Assembly: GCF_002162135.1 (NCBI RefSeq)
Contig: NZ_CP021382.1
Coordinates: 682,001 to 746,000 of the forward strand
Direction: 5' to 3'
DNA length: 64,000 bases
From: Cellvibrio sp. PSBB006
GTDB taxonomy: Bacteria; Pseudomonadota; Gammaproteobacteria; Pseudomonadales; Cellvibrionaceae
Under the pieces are notes generated by a model. It was not told where the DNA came from and searched no databases. It saw only the letters and a list, made by a program, of their open reading frames with translations. Within the stretch, counting starts at the first letter, position 1, and the number at the start of each line of letters is the position of its first letter. Below, piece by piece: positions 35,252-44,301 of this stretch. The position numbers were made by a program, and so were the translations under genes.

Positions 35252-36157
35252 ATGTCTCCGGACGATTCTGATAAAACCGTTTTCAAACAACCTGTGCCGG
35301 GGGGCGACCGCACGGTCATGCGTCCTACACCCGGAGGTCGGGCTGGTTCGCAAACCAGTGTCCCGCCAGCATCGAATATTCCTCAGCCCGGGCGAGCTTC
35401 TGTCGGCCCGAGTCCAACACGCGCACCAGCCATGGATGCCGGGGCCGCTTATTTTCGCACCGACCAAGGATTAAATCCGCTGGTTAATGCGGCCTCTACA
35501 TTAATCGCTGTCTTCGAAAAAACCCGACAGTCTTTAAGCCATCCTGACGTTGGCGGGTTGCACCAACGTTTGGTGAATGAAATTAAAGCCTTTGAGGCGC
35601 GTATTCGTGATCAGGGTGTGCGCCAGGAAGTGATTCTCTCTGCACGGTACTTGATGTGCTCCGTACTTGATGAAGCGGTCCTGAATACACCATGGGGCAG
35701 CGAGAGTGCTTGGGGCCAGAGAACGCTTCTGAGTGTATTTCATGGAGAAACGTCCGGTGGTGAGAAATCATTTTTGATTCTTGATCGCATGCGTCAAACG
35801 CCGGCAGACAATCTCGATATTCTTGAGCTGTTTTATATCTGCCTGAGCTTGGGTTTTGAAGGCAAATACCGACTGATGAGCCGCGGGCGAGATGCACTGG
35901 ACCAGATTCGTGAAGAGCTGTTTGCTATTATCCGACGCCATCGCGGTGAATACGAGCGGGCACTTTCGCCCCGCTGGATGGGACTGGGGAACATGCGTAA
36001 CCCTTTGACTGAATATATTCCTATGTGGGTTGTTGTTGCGCTGGTACTGGTGATCCTGTTCTTCGGTTATTCGGGTTTCCGTTATTGGTTGTATGTTTCA
36101 GCAACACCGGTAACCGAAGAGCTAATCAATATTTCGACAGAAAACCAAACACCGTAA
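35252..36157 (+). CDS. tssL: T6SS inner-membrane protein TssL (IcmH/DotU family)
   Basis: The 301-residue protein has a disordered N-terminus (~1-70), a cytoplasmic IcmH/DotU helical domain (NPLVNAASTLIAVFEKTRQ, YLMCSVLDEAVLNTPWG, ILDRMRQTPADNLDILELFYICLSLGFEGKYR) and one C-terminal TM helix (MWVVVALVLVILFFGYSGF). There is no OmpA-like peptidoglycan-binding extension. Two motifs near the start, DKTVF (Thr9) and DRTVMRPTPG (Thr21), resemble phosphothreonine sites. In Agrobacterium tumefaciens PpkA phosphorylates a Thr near the TssL N-terminus and Fha binds it, so the same switch is likely here. Confidence 0.94.
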   Translation: MSPDDSDKTVFKQPVPGGDRTVMRPTPGGRAGSQTSVPPASNIPQPGRASVGPSPTRAPAMDAGAAYFRTDQGLNPLVNAASTLIAVFEKTRQSLSHPDVGGLHQRLVNEIKAFEARIRDQGVRQEVILSARYLMCSVLDEAVLNTPWGSESAWGQRTLLSVFHGETSGGEKSFLILDRMRQTPADNLDILELFYICLSLGFEGKYRLMSRGRDALDQIREELFAIIRRHRGEYERALSPRWMGLGNMRNPLTEYIPMWVVVALVLVILFFGYSGFRYWLYVSATPVTEELINISTENQTP

Positions 36158-36226
36158 TTTGCCCGCCATGTCAAGGCGTGGCTACAGGTTGGGGCCGCCA
36201 CGGAGTATAAAAGAGATCAGGTTTCT

Positions 36227-39200
36227 ATGAAAAAAATTGGACGTTTTTTTACCAATCCCATTGTTATATCGCTGTTCGGCTTGTTGCTGATATCGTTGTT
36301 GATATGGTTTGCCGGTCCATATATTAAATTTGGTGAAGCCAATACCGCTCCACTCGGCAGCGTGATTGCACGCCTGGTCACCATTATGGTGATCATTGTG
36401 TTGTGGGGGTTAAATAATCTGCGCATCCAGTTGCAAAATAATAAAAGCAATCAGTCGCTGGTTGAGGATCTGCAGCAGAATAATACGGACTCTCAGGCCA
36501 ATATTGTTTCAGAACAAGCCACCGAAGAAATTCATCAGATCAACCAGCGCTTTACGCAGGCCCTTGCAACGCTTAAAAAGCTGAAGTTTAAAGGTAAGGG
36601 TAAAAATAAAGCGCTGTATGAGTTGCCCTGGTACATCATCGTTGGCCCACCGGGTTCCGGTAAAACCACCGCGCTGGTTAACTCCGGACTGGATTTTCCC
36701 TTGGCTGAACAATTCGGTAAAGGTTCGTTGCAGGGTGTTGGTGGAACGCGTAACTGTGATTGGTGGTTTACCAATGAAGCCGTATTGATCGATACCGCCG
36801 GGCGCTACACCACGCAGGACAGCCACCGTGTCGTTGACAGCTCTGCCTGGGAAGGCTTCCTGAATCTGCTCAAACGCAATCGCCGTCGCCGTCCCATCAA
36901 CGGTGCTATCGTGGCAATCAGTTTGCATGATCTGCTCATTCAAACGGAAGAAGAACGCATCATGCATGCCAAGACAATTCGTATGCGTCTTGACGAGCTG
37001 ATGGATAAACTGGAGATACGTTTCCCTATTTATCTGCTGTTTACCAAATCAGACCTGGTATCCGGTTTTAGCGAATTTTTTGAGGATCTGGGTAAAGAAG
37101 AACGCGATCAAGTCTGGGGCGTTTCGCTGCCCAATGCGCCTAAAGTGGCACAGAGCCCTGATTTTGATTTTCTTCATGAAGAACTGGGCAAACTTTCCAG
37201 CCGTTTATATGATCGTGTGTTGTGGCGGATGCATCAGGAGCGCGATGTAAAACGTTGTGCGGCCATTGAGGGTTTTCCACAACAAATGGAAAACCTGAAT
37301 ACCATCGTCGAATCCTTTGTTAAACAAACGTTCGTTCAAAACCGCTACCAATTCCAGCCCTATTTGCGCGGTGTCTATTTCTCCAGCGGCACCCAGGACG
37401 GCACACCGATTGATCGTCTCATGACATCTGTCGCCGCCAATTTTGGTTTTGCGCGCGACGTAGCGCAACTACCAACACAGCGTGGTAAAAGCTTCTTTAT
37501 TTCACGCCTGTTCCGTGAAGTTATTTTTCCTGAGGCGGAACTGGTCGGTGTTAATACACGCTATGAGCGTATTATCCGCTGGTCTCAGCGGGCTGCGTAT
37601 GTGGGCCTGGCAGCGCTGACGCTGATTGTTATTGTGGTGTGGAGTGGCAGCGTCACGCGTAACAAGATGTATATGTCTGAAGTAAACACCTACGTTGATG
37701 AATACAAAGAAGAAGAGAAGCGCCTGAGCCGGTGGAACAGTGATATTCGTACTGTGTTACCACCACTCAATGCACTGGCCAAAGCCAGCATTGTTTACAA
37801 CCAGGAAAATCATCCCTGGTTGTCCGGCATGGGGCTGTACGATGGTCGCGTCGATGCAGAGGCGAATCGCAGTTACGAAGTCAAACTCAAGACATTATTT
37901 TTGCCCAAACTGCTGGAAACTCTGGAGACGGTGCTAAGGCAGGGAGATCCTGAGGGAGACTTATACAATACCTTCCGTATCTATGTGATGTTCAATAAAC
38001 TCGAACACATGGAAAAGCCAATCATCAAAGAGTGGTTTGAGTCTTACTGGGATAAAGTTTTCCACGGTGAGGGGACCCGCAGGCAGGAATTGAAGGCTCA
38101 CCTGAACGCCTTGCTTGAACAGGATTTACAACCGTCAAATTTAAATGAACAACTGGTTGCGCAGACACGCGCATCCTTGCTGCGCGTCCCCGTATCACAG
38201 CGAGTTTACAGTCGAATCAAATCGCACTCTGAATACAATCAACGTGTTGATATGCTGAATTTCTACGGTGAGTCAGTACGCACAGCTTTCAAGATGGATG
38301 AGCGCGCGCAATCTGCATTGTCTATCCCTGCGTTGTACACCATTCAGGGATATAAAAACGTCGATTTCTCTGTCGACTCTCCTGTTGTGTCAGACGTAAT
38401 TAACGAGCGCTGGATTCTTGCTGATGACGATGACAAAAACGTTGATTTTGTCAATCAGGATCTGGATGAAATCAGCGAGCAGGTGAAAGAACATTACCTC
38501 GCGGATTACACCAAAATCTGGACCAATGTTTACGACAGCCTGCACGTAGCTAATTTCTCCAGCCTGCGTGAAGTTAATGATGTATTAACCAGCATGGTTG
38601 ATCCTGTTTACTCGCCCTTGCTCTCTGTATTGCAGGTAGGTAAGACCAATACGCAATTGACACCGCCGTTGCTGGATAATCTGGCTGATAAAACAGCTGA
38701 GGGCACCAGAACTGATCGCGCTGTGGATTATCTGGCCAGCAAGGTAGAAGGAACGATAGTTGATAAACGTTTCCATGAATTGAACCTACTCTTGCAGGAA
38801 TCATCTCGCGGTCCAGCACCTATCAATGCCACGATGCAACGCCTTGAACAGCTCAAAGAGTTTGTTCAGGAAATTACACTGGCTCCGGACCCAAATCAGA
38901 AGTCCTTTGAAGTTGCCAAGGCACGTTTCCAGAGTGGTGCGGCGAACCCCATCACCGCGTTACGGGCTTACGCAAAATCAACACCTGAACCAGTGCAGCG
39001 CTGGCTTACGTCATTGTCGGATGAAACCTGGCGGATTGTGTTGCAGTCTGCGCATCAATATGTAAATGCTGAATGGCGTGCACGGGTTTATAGTCCTTAT
39101 TCCCAAGGATTGGCAGGTCGCTATCCACTGAATCGTTCGTCGAGTGATGAGTTGGCTTTGCTGGATTTCAGTGCGTTCTTTAAACCTCAGGGAACCATTG

Positions 39201-39772
39201 ATCAGTTCGTTAAGGAATTCATGGAACCGTTTATTGAAACGCGTGGTAACTGGGCTAATCGCTCCGTCGATAACTACAGTATCGGATTCTCTTCGACGGC
39301 GATTAACCAGTTGCAACGCGCGGCAAGTATTCGCAACATTTTCTTCCGTCAAAATCCCGAGACACCCAGTATCAGTCTTGAACTGCGCCCTTATACGATG
39401 AGTCGGGATGAAGCACTGTTTACTCTGGATCTGGGTGACCAGCGCATTACCTACAATCATGGGCCGAAGTTCTGGAAGCCTGTTGTCTGGTCTGGCGACA
39501 ATGATGCCCGCCGTATTCGTGTCATCTTTGAGGATCTTAACGGTTCAATCTATGATCGCGCCTACACCGGGCCTTGGGCGTGGTTCCGCCTGATGGACAA
39601 TTCAGACATTAAGGCAACGACGCAATCCAACGTTTATTTAATTACCTTCAGTACGAGCAGTAGCGGCGGTGCCACTCCACGCAAGATTGTTTATGAAGGT
39701 AAGGCAACGAGCATTCATAATCCGTTCAAGAATGATTTGTTGGGTGCGTTCAGATGCCCGGAGTCCATTTAA
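36227..39772 (+). CDS. tssM: T6SS inner-membrane protein TssM (IcmF family)
   Basis: The 1181-residue protein has two N-terminal TM helices (about 9-30 and 45-62) and a cytoplasmic NTPase-like domain with Walker A GPPGSGKTTAL (~140) and the switch DTAGRY. A third TM follows (AAYVGLAALTLIVIVVWSGSV, ~460). The large periplasmic part is helical then beta-rich and ends in the TssJ-binding region (AWFRLMDNS). Its intact Walker A suggests nucleotide binding, which in A. tumefaciens drives TssL phosphorylation-dependent conformational change. TssM spans the periplasm and forms the T6SS channel with TssL and TssJ. Length is typical. Confidence 0.96.
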   Translation: MKKIGRFFTNPIVISLFGLLLISLLIWFAGPYIKFGEANTAPLGSVIARLVTIMVIIVLWGLNNLRIQLQNNKSNQSLVEDLQQNNTDSQANIVSEQATEEIHQINQRFTQALATLKKLKFKGKGKNKALYELPWYIIVGPPGSGKTTALVNSGLDFPLAEQFGKGSLQGVGGTRNCDWWFTNEAVLIDTAGRYTTQDSHRVVDSSAWEGFLNLLKRNRRRRPINGAIVAISLHDLLIQTEEERIMHAKTIRMRLDELMDKLEIRFPIYLLFTKSDLVSGFSEFFEDLGKEERDQVWGVSLPNAPKVAQSPDFDFLHEELGKLSSRLYDRVLWRMHQERDVKRCAAIEGFPQQMENLNTIVESFVKQTFVQNRYQFQPYLRGVYFSSGTQDGTPIDRLMTSVAANFGFARDVAQLPTQRGKSFFISRLFREVIFPEAELVGVNTRYERIIRWSQRAAYVGLAALTLIVIVVWSGSVTRNKMYMSEVNTYVDEYKEEEKRLSRWNSDIRTVLPPLNALAKASIVYNQENHPWLSGMGLYDGRVDAEANRSYEVKLKTLFLPKLLETLETVLRQGDPEGDLYNTFRIYVMFNKLEHMEKPIIKEWFESYWDKVFHGEGTRRQELKAHLNALLEQDLQPSNLNEQLVAQTRASLLRVPVSQRVYSRIKSHSEYNQRVDMLNFYGESVRTAFKMDERAQSALSIPALYTIQGYKNVDFSVDSPVVSDVINERWILADDDDKNVDFVNQDLDEISEQVKEHYLADYTKIWTNVYDSLHVANFSSLREVNDVLTSMVDPVYSPLLSVLQVGKTNTQLTPPLLDNLADKTAEGTRTDRAVDYLASKVEGTIVDKRFHELNLLLQESSRGPAPINATMQRLEQLKEFVQEITLAPDPNQKSFEVAKARFQSGAANPITALRAYAKSTPEPVQRWLTSLSDETWRIVLQSAHQYVNAEWRARVYSPYSQGLAGRYPLNRSSSDELALLDFSAFFKPQGTIDQFVKEFMEPFIETRGNWANRSVDNYSIGFSSTAINQLQRAASIRNIFFRQNPETPSISLELRPYTMSRDEALFTLDLGDQRITYNHGPKFWKPVVWSGDNDARRIRVIFEDLNGSIYDRAYTGPWAWFRLMDNSDIKATTQSNVYLITFSTSSSGGATPRKIVYEGKATSIHNPFKNDLLGAFRCPESI

Positions 39773-40501
39773 GTGAACCAGATGAAACCCATCGGCCTGT
39801 TTGGCAAGTTGCCTGCTCACGGAGACTTTATCTACCGTGATTTGCCCAGCAACTTTATTAACACCTGGGATGCCTGGCTCCAGGGTTATGTAGGCAGTTC
39901 CCAGGAACAGATTGGTGAATCCTGGCTGGAGATCTATCTGACGAGCCCAATTTGGCGATTTGCCTTTTCAGAAGGTGTGATTGATCAATATGTCTGGGCC
40001 GGCATTATGCTGCCTAGTGTTGATCGGGTAGGGCGCTATTTTCCCTTTTCGATTGCAACGCGATTACCATCCGGCCTGAATCCGTTGGAATTGATCAATC
40101 AAAATCGCTGGTTTGAATCTGTCGAAGATGCTGCCTTGCAAGCACTCGAAGGCCAATTGCAAATTGACGACCTGGTGGAAGAAATCAATCGTCACCGCCT
40201 CGATCAAACCTGTATTTATACACCCGCTGCATCATCAACCAATAAATCAGGTTCCATCATCAAGATGGATTTCGAGGAACAGTCACCGCATTCCATGTAT
40301 TCCTGGCTGCTCGACGCATCCTTGCGCGAAAGCTTATCGAGTTATAGCGTATGGTCTACCCAAGGCTCCCAACAACTCGAACCTTGCCTGTTTTACTCTC
40401 GGGGGCTTCCTCAGATGCGTGGCATTGCCGCTATGATGGATGGCCAGTGGGACTTTCGGGGTTGGCACGAACCCTACCGACTTAAACCCGTGCAGCAATA
40501 G
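39773..40501 (+). CDS. tagF: T6SS accessory protein TagF
   Basis: The start is most likely GTG 39773 (CGGAG 9 nt upstream), immediately after the tssM stop; an ATG three codons on is an alternative. The 242-residue protein begins with the TagF/ImpM signature KPIGLFGKLPAHGDFIYRDLP and continues with SPIWRFAFSEGVIDQYVWAGIMLPSVDRVGRYFPF. In Pseudomonas and Agrobacterium TagF represses T6SS assembly post-translationally through Fha. In some species it is fused to PppA. Here it is separate and directly upstream of pppA. Confidence 0.93.
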   Translation: MNQMKPIGLFGKLPAHGDFIYRDLPSNFINTWDAWLQGYVGSSQEQIGESWLEIYLTSPIWRFAFSEGVIDQYVWAGIMLPSVDRVGRYFPFSIATRLPSGLNPLELINQNRWFESVEDAALQALEGQLQIDDLVEEINRHRLDQTCIYTPAASSTNKSGSIIKMDFEEQSPHSMYSWLLDASLRESLSSYSVWSTQGSQQLEPCLFYSRGLPQMRGIAAMMDGQWDFRGWHEPYRLKPVQQ

Positions 40502-40533
40502 CGCACGTGTGCCATTCTCAGCGGAAATAGTGA

Positions 40534-41310
40534 ATGACAGATACAACTTTCAGACGTCCCATTGTATGGAAAAGCTGCGCCCGCACTGATGTGGGTGTTG
40601 TGCGTGAAGTCAATGAGGATGCCATCTTCGAAAAACCTGAGATCGGTCTTTGGGCCGTGGCGGATGGCATGGGTGGCCATCAGGTGGGTGATATAGCGAG
40701 CAGCAAAATAGTCACTGCATTGAGCGCCTTGACGGAACAGGAAAGCCTGAGTGCGTATGTTGATGCAGTCGAGGATTGCCTGATTGACGTTAATGAAAAT
40801 ATGTTGGAATACGCCCAGATCATGTTTGAAGAAGGCACCATGGGCAGCACCCTGGTTGCCCTGATTATCAAGGGCCGGATCGGCGTCTGTTTATGGGTCG
40901 GTGATTCGCGCCTGTATCGTTTTCGCAATCAACACCTGGTGCAAATTTCCCGCGATCACAGTCAGCTTGAAGAGATGATTGAGTTGGGTTTGATTTCTCG
41001 TGAGGATACTGAAAACCACCCGCAGCGCAACGTGATAACCCGGGCTGTAGGAGTAGAAATGCCCTTGTATGTTGACATCAATGTGTTTACCACTCAGGTC
41101 GGCGATACGTTTTTATTATGCAGTGACGGTCTTTATACGGCCGTCAGCGAAGACGATATTTATCAGGCGATGTTAGTGCGTGACGTCGAGCAAAGCGTCG
41201 ATATGCTCGTCAATCAGGCTATTGCCAACGGCGCGCCAGATAACATCTCCGTCATTGTGGTACAAGGTAATCCCGGAAAGATTCCCTCGGCGGATGACAC
41301 TCAAGGATAG
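40534..41310 (+). CDS. pppA: T6SS PP2C-type protein phosphatase PppA
   Basis: The 258-residue protein shows the PP2C metal-site motifs: ARTDVGVVREVNEDA, LWAVADGMGGHQVG, GSTLVALIIKG, VGDSRLYRF, SRDHSQLEEMIELGLI and FLLCSDGLYTAVSEDDI, plus GAPDNISVIVVQ. It would remove PpkA-placed phosphates from threonines of TssL, Fha or PpkA itself and so switch the T6SS off. It lies between tagF (32-bp gap) and ppkA (26-bp gap). GCGGA precedes the ATG. Confidence 0.93.
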   Translation: MTDTTFRRPIVWKSCARTDVGVVREVNEDAIFEKPEIGLWAVADGMGGHQVGDIASSKIVTALSALTEQESLSAYVDAVEDCLIDVNENMLEYAQIMFEEGTMGSTLVALIIKGRIGVCLWVGDSRLYRFRNQHLVQISRDHSQLEEMIELGLISREDTENHPQRNVITRAVGVEMPLYVDINVFTTQVGDTFLLCSDGLYTAVSEDDIYQAMLVRDVEQSVDMLVNQAIANGAPDNISVIVVQGNPGKIPSADDTQG

Positions 41311-41336
41311 AATGAAGGTAATGTGGTTAAATCAAG

Positions 41337-44015
41337 ATGAATAATTCGGGCGATAACGACAAGACGCGCATCAAAGCGCCGGCGAATAATGCTAACGATA
41401 GTGAGGACAAAACTCGCTTTGCTCCGCCCAAAAAAAGTCAAGCTCAAGCGGAGGATGGCGGAGATAAAACGCAGATTAAAAAATCACCTGCGACCAGCGA
41501 AACGCCCGACAAAACCCGAATTAAATCAGCAGTGCCATCGGTTGGCGGCGAGGCAGATAAAACGCGTGTAATCCCTAAAAAAAATACCCCGCAAGCGGAA
41601 GACCGTCCCGATAAAACCCGTTTCATTCCACCCAAAAGACCAGCGCAGTCTGCAACACCTCCAAAGAAAGATCAGGATGTTACTCGCGTTGCGCCTGATA
41701 TGTTGGCTGAAAACAACGAGCCAGCCAGCGATTACGGCATCATCAAGAACCGTTTTGTTTTTGAAGAGCTGCTTGGCGCTGGTGGTATGGGAGTGGTTTA
41801 TAAAGCAAAGGATTTGTTGAAGGTTGAAGCGCAGGACCGCGATCCTTATGTGGCAATCAAAGTTTTAAGTGATGAGTTTAAGGCACACCCTGAAGCGTTT
41901 ATTGCACTCCAGCGCGAATCGCGCAAAACGCAGCGAATCGCGCACCCCAATATCGTAAATGTGCACGATTTTGATCGCGATGGTGACACGGTCTTTATGA
42001 CCATGGAATACCTGGACGGCAAACCGCTGGACAAACTGATTAGCCAGTACCGCTCCATTGGTTTACCGACAGAAGAAGTGCTGAAAATTCTGAATGGCAT
42101 TTGCTCGGCACTTATTTATGCTCATGGCCAGAACATCATTCACTCTGACTTTAAGCCCGGCAACATCTTTGTTAACACCAAGGGTACGCCCAAGGTTTTT
42201 GATTTTGGTATTGCCCGTGCGGTCGCCAAAGCTGAACACCGTGAAGACAGCCATGACGATCGCACAGTCTTTGATGCGGGAAACTTGGGGGCATTGACAC
42301 CGGCCTACGCCAGCCTGGAAATGCTAGAGGGCAAAACGCCGGATGTGCGCGACGACATTTATGCGTTGGGCTGCATTGCCTATGAGTTATTTACCGGAGA
42401 ACATCCTTACAATCGCGTTCATGCTGACGAAGCAAAACGCCAAAAGCTCAAACCAAAACGTATTCCGGGCCTTACCAAGCATCAATGGCGAGCCATTGAA
42501 CGAGCCCTGGCTTTTGATCGCGAAAACCGCACCGAATCCGTTGAGGCATTTTGGGAAGAATTTACGCGGAAAACGGGGCATATCGGTAAAATTATCTTTG
42601 CCATATTGGTACTGCTGGCGATTGCTGGCGCTGCCTATTATCAATTCAAGCCAGTCGAAGAGGAAGGCTTATCGGAAGACCAGGTGCGCAATCAAATAGA
42701 ACAGCAGCTGCGTCTTGAAATGAAGATGCAATCCATCGCCGATCTTTATGCCGCTGCATCTTTCACCCCTGCGTGGGAGAAACAGTTGTGGGAGGAAATA
42801 CAGGAGCTGCGCAAATTACTTGGGAAAGACGATACGTGGCTAGCCGAACAGGAAGCTAACATCTATCAGCTATACCTGAAAAATATTGACCAAGCATTAA
42901 CGGATGGTACGCTTGAGAACGCGCAGCTATGGACCGTTAACGCAGCTCGTTATACCCATGATAAACAGGCGCTCACCGTCCTCGAACAGAGGATTGCCAA
43001 AGCCTTGGAAGATAAAAAACGCCTTGAAGCGGAACGGGAAAAACAACAGGCGTTATTGGCACAGGAGCAGCAACGCGCAGCTAAACAAGCGGAAGCTATC
43101 TCCGAGCGAAAGACAGCCTTCGATGTGGCACTTGAGAATGTCAACAAACAGTTAGCGTGTCGCAGCAATATTGACATGAAAGATTTTGATATTGCGATCA
43201 CCAAATTGCGATCGCTTGACTCTGGCCGGTATGGTCGGGAGGAGCCGCGTATCACCCGGGCTCTTGCACAATGTATTGAGCGTATTGGTTCATCATTTCC
43301 TGAACGTGGCGAAGCAGCAAAGATACAAGCAATGCGATTATTCAGGGGGAACGCTACGATTGCAGGAATCAAAATAATTCCCAAAGACCCCTGTAGCGCC
43401 TCGCTGGCGGGTTTGGGTGCGCGCGGCATGGGAACCAGTTGCCGCGATCGGATGGCTGGCGTCAGTCATGCACCCGCAATGGTTGTTATTCCCGGTAAAG
43501 GGAGTATTAAAACTTTTGCTCTCGGTAAATACGAAATAATGGTCGATGAATTCAATGAATTCTGCCAGGCAACTAAAAATTGCCCGACGATTACCAGCAC
43601 GGATGATAACCTGCCGGCGACTAATTTATCGCTGGCCAATGTCAATGCTTACATCAAGTGGTTGAGCGATAAGTCAGGGCGACGTTATCGTTTACCGACG
43701 CTGGCAGAGTGGCAATATGCAGCCAAAGCTGGCAGCGGCCGTGCTGATCCTAATCGAAACTGTAAGCTTAATTCTCGTGGTATTCAAAAAGGTAACGCTT
43801 TGATCAAAGCAACGATCGGGCAACAGAATACCTGGGGTGTGGTAAATTACCTCGGCAATGCGCGTGAATGGGTGAATGATCGCGGTGCTTATCTTGCGGT
43901 TGGCGGTTCTTTTGAAACGGCCATGGAAGAGTGTGATTTTAATAGCAGCGTTCTTCATGATGGCCGCGCAGATGCAATCACCGGATTCAGGATATTGAGA
44001 GAAATAGATGGATAA
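41337..44015 (+). CDS. ppkA: T6SS Ser/Thr kinase PpkA with N-terminal DKTR repeats and C-terminal FGE-type domain
   Basis: The 892-residue protein has four parts. Residues 1-120 are disordered and hold seven D[KV]T[RQ] motifs (Thr10, 26, 44, 60, 76, 94, 116). Residues ~137-410 are a protein kinase with LLGAGGMGVVYKAKD, Lys175, HSDFKPGN (catalytic Asp271) and DFG at 289-291; the HRD Arg is replaced by Ser, so it is a non-RD kinase. A TM helix follows (~416-437), then a periplasmic coiled coil (~450-610). The C-terminus (~715-892) is a formylglycine-generating-enzyme/sulfatase-modifying-like domain (LGKYEIMVDEFNEFC, YRLPTLAEWQYAAKAG, GNAREWVND, GGSFE, GFRILREI). PpkA senses an envelope signal and phosphorylates T6SS components. 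The repeats may be autophosphorylation sites bound by Fha. Confidence 0.94.
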   Translation: MNNSGDNDKTRIKAPANNANDSEDKTRFAPPKKSQAQAEDGGDKTQIKKSPATSETPDKTRIKSAVPSVGGEADKTRVIPKKNTPQAEDRPDKTRFIPPKRPAQSATPPKKDQDVTRVAPDMLAENNEPASDYGIIKNRFVFEELLGAGGMGVVYKAKDLLKVEAQDRDPYVAIKVLSDEFKAHPEAFIALQRESRKTQRIAHPNIVNVHDFDRDGDTVFMTMEYLDGKPLDKLISQYRSIGLPTEEVLKILNGICSALIYAHGQNIIHSDFKPGNIFVNTKGTPKVFDFGIARAVAKAEHREDSHDDRTVFDAGNLGALTPAYASLEMLEGKTPDVRDDIYALGCIAYELFTGEHPYNRVHADEAKRQKLKPKRIPGLTKHQWRAIERALAFDRENRTESVEAFWEEFTRKTGHIGKIIFAILVLLAIAGAAYYQFKPVEEEGLSEDQVRNQIEQQLRLEMKMQSIADLYAAASFTPAWEKQLWEEIQELRKLLGKDDTWLAEQEANIYQLYLKNIDQALTDGTLENAQLWTVNAARYTHDKQALTVLEQRIAKALEDKKRLEAEREKQQALLAQEQQRAAKQAEAISERKTAFDVALENVNKQLACRSNIDMKDFDIAITKLRSLDSGRYGREEPRITRALAQCIERIGSSFPERGEAAKIQAMRLFRGNATIAGIKIIPKDPCSASLAGLGARGMGTSCRDRMAGVSHAPAMVVIPGKGSIKTFALGKYEIMVDEFNEFCQATKNCPTITSTDDNLPATNLSLANVNAYIKWLSDKSGRRYRLPTLAEWQYAAKAGSGRADPNRNCKLNSRGIQKGNALIKATIGQQNTWGVVNYLGNAREWVNDRGAYLAVGGSFETAMEECDFNSSVLHDGRADAITGFRILREIDG

Positions 44016-44050
44016 TCACCTTATATCCCATTAGCAGGCGGAAATTCCCT

Positions 44051-44233
44051 ATGCTGGAAACAAAATATGCAGCGGTCATCAAGAATCTGTTTCAGGAATA
44101 TTACAAACGCAATATTTCTATGGGAGAATACCGCGCCCAGCGCAAACGAATTCTTGATCAAATGGATGAAGAATTTAACGGCACAAAGAATACCGAGCCA
44201 AACGGTAATCAAGCGGATGATCAAGTGTTTTGA
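44051..44233 (+). CDS. Small cytoplasmic helical protein between ppkA and tolQ-like gene
   Basis: The 60-residue protein (MLETKYAAVIKNLF opening, ISMGEYRAQRKRILDQMDEEF centre) is helical, with a SHOCT-like [S/T]xxEYxxxRxxILxQMD pattern, then a polar tail. GGCGGA lies about 10 nt upstream. It starts 35 bp after ppkA and ends 68 bp before the TolQ-like gene, in the same direction. No TM or signal is seen. It may belong to the AgmX/TolQ cluster rather than to the T6SS; the function is unknown. Confidence 0.65.
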   Translation: MLETKYAAVIKNLFQEYYKRNISMGEYRAQRKRILDQMDEEFNGTKNTEPNGNQADDQVF

Positions 44234-44301
44234 TTAGGATTGTGTGTGCGAGATTCAATATCTAAACAATCAGTAGTGCAGCGAGAAATAAAGGTAAAAA
44301 T

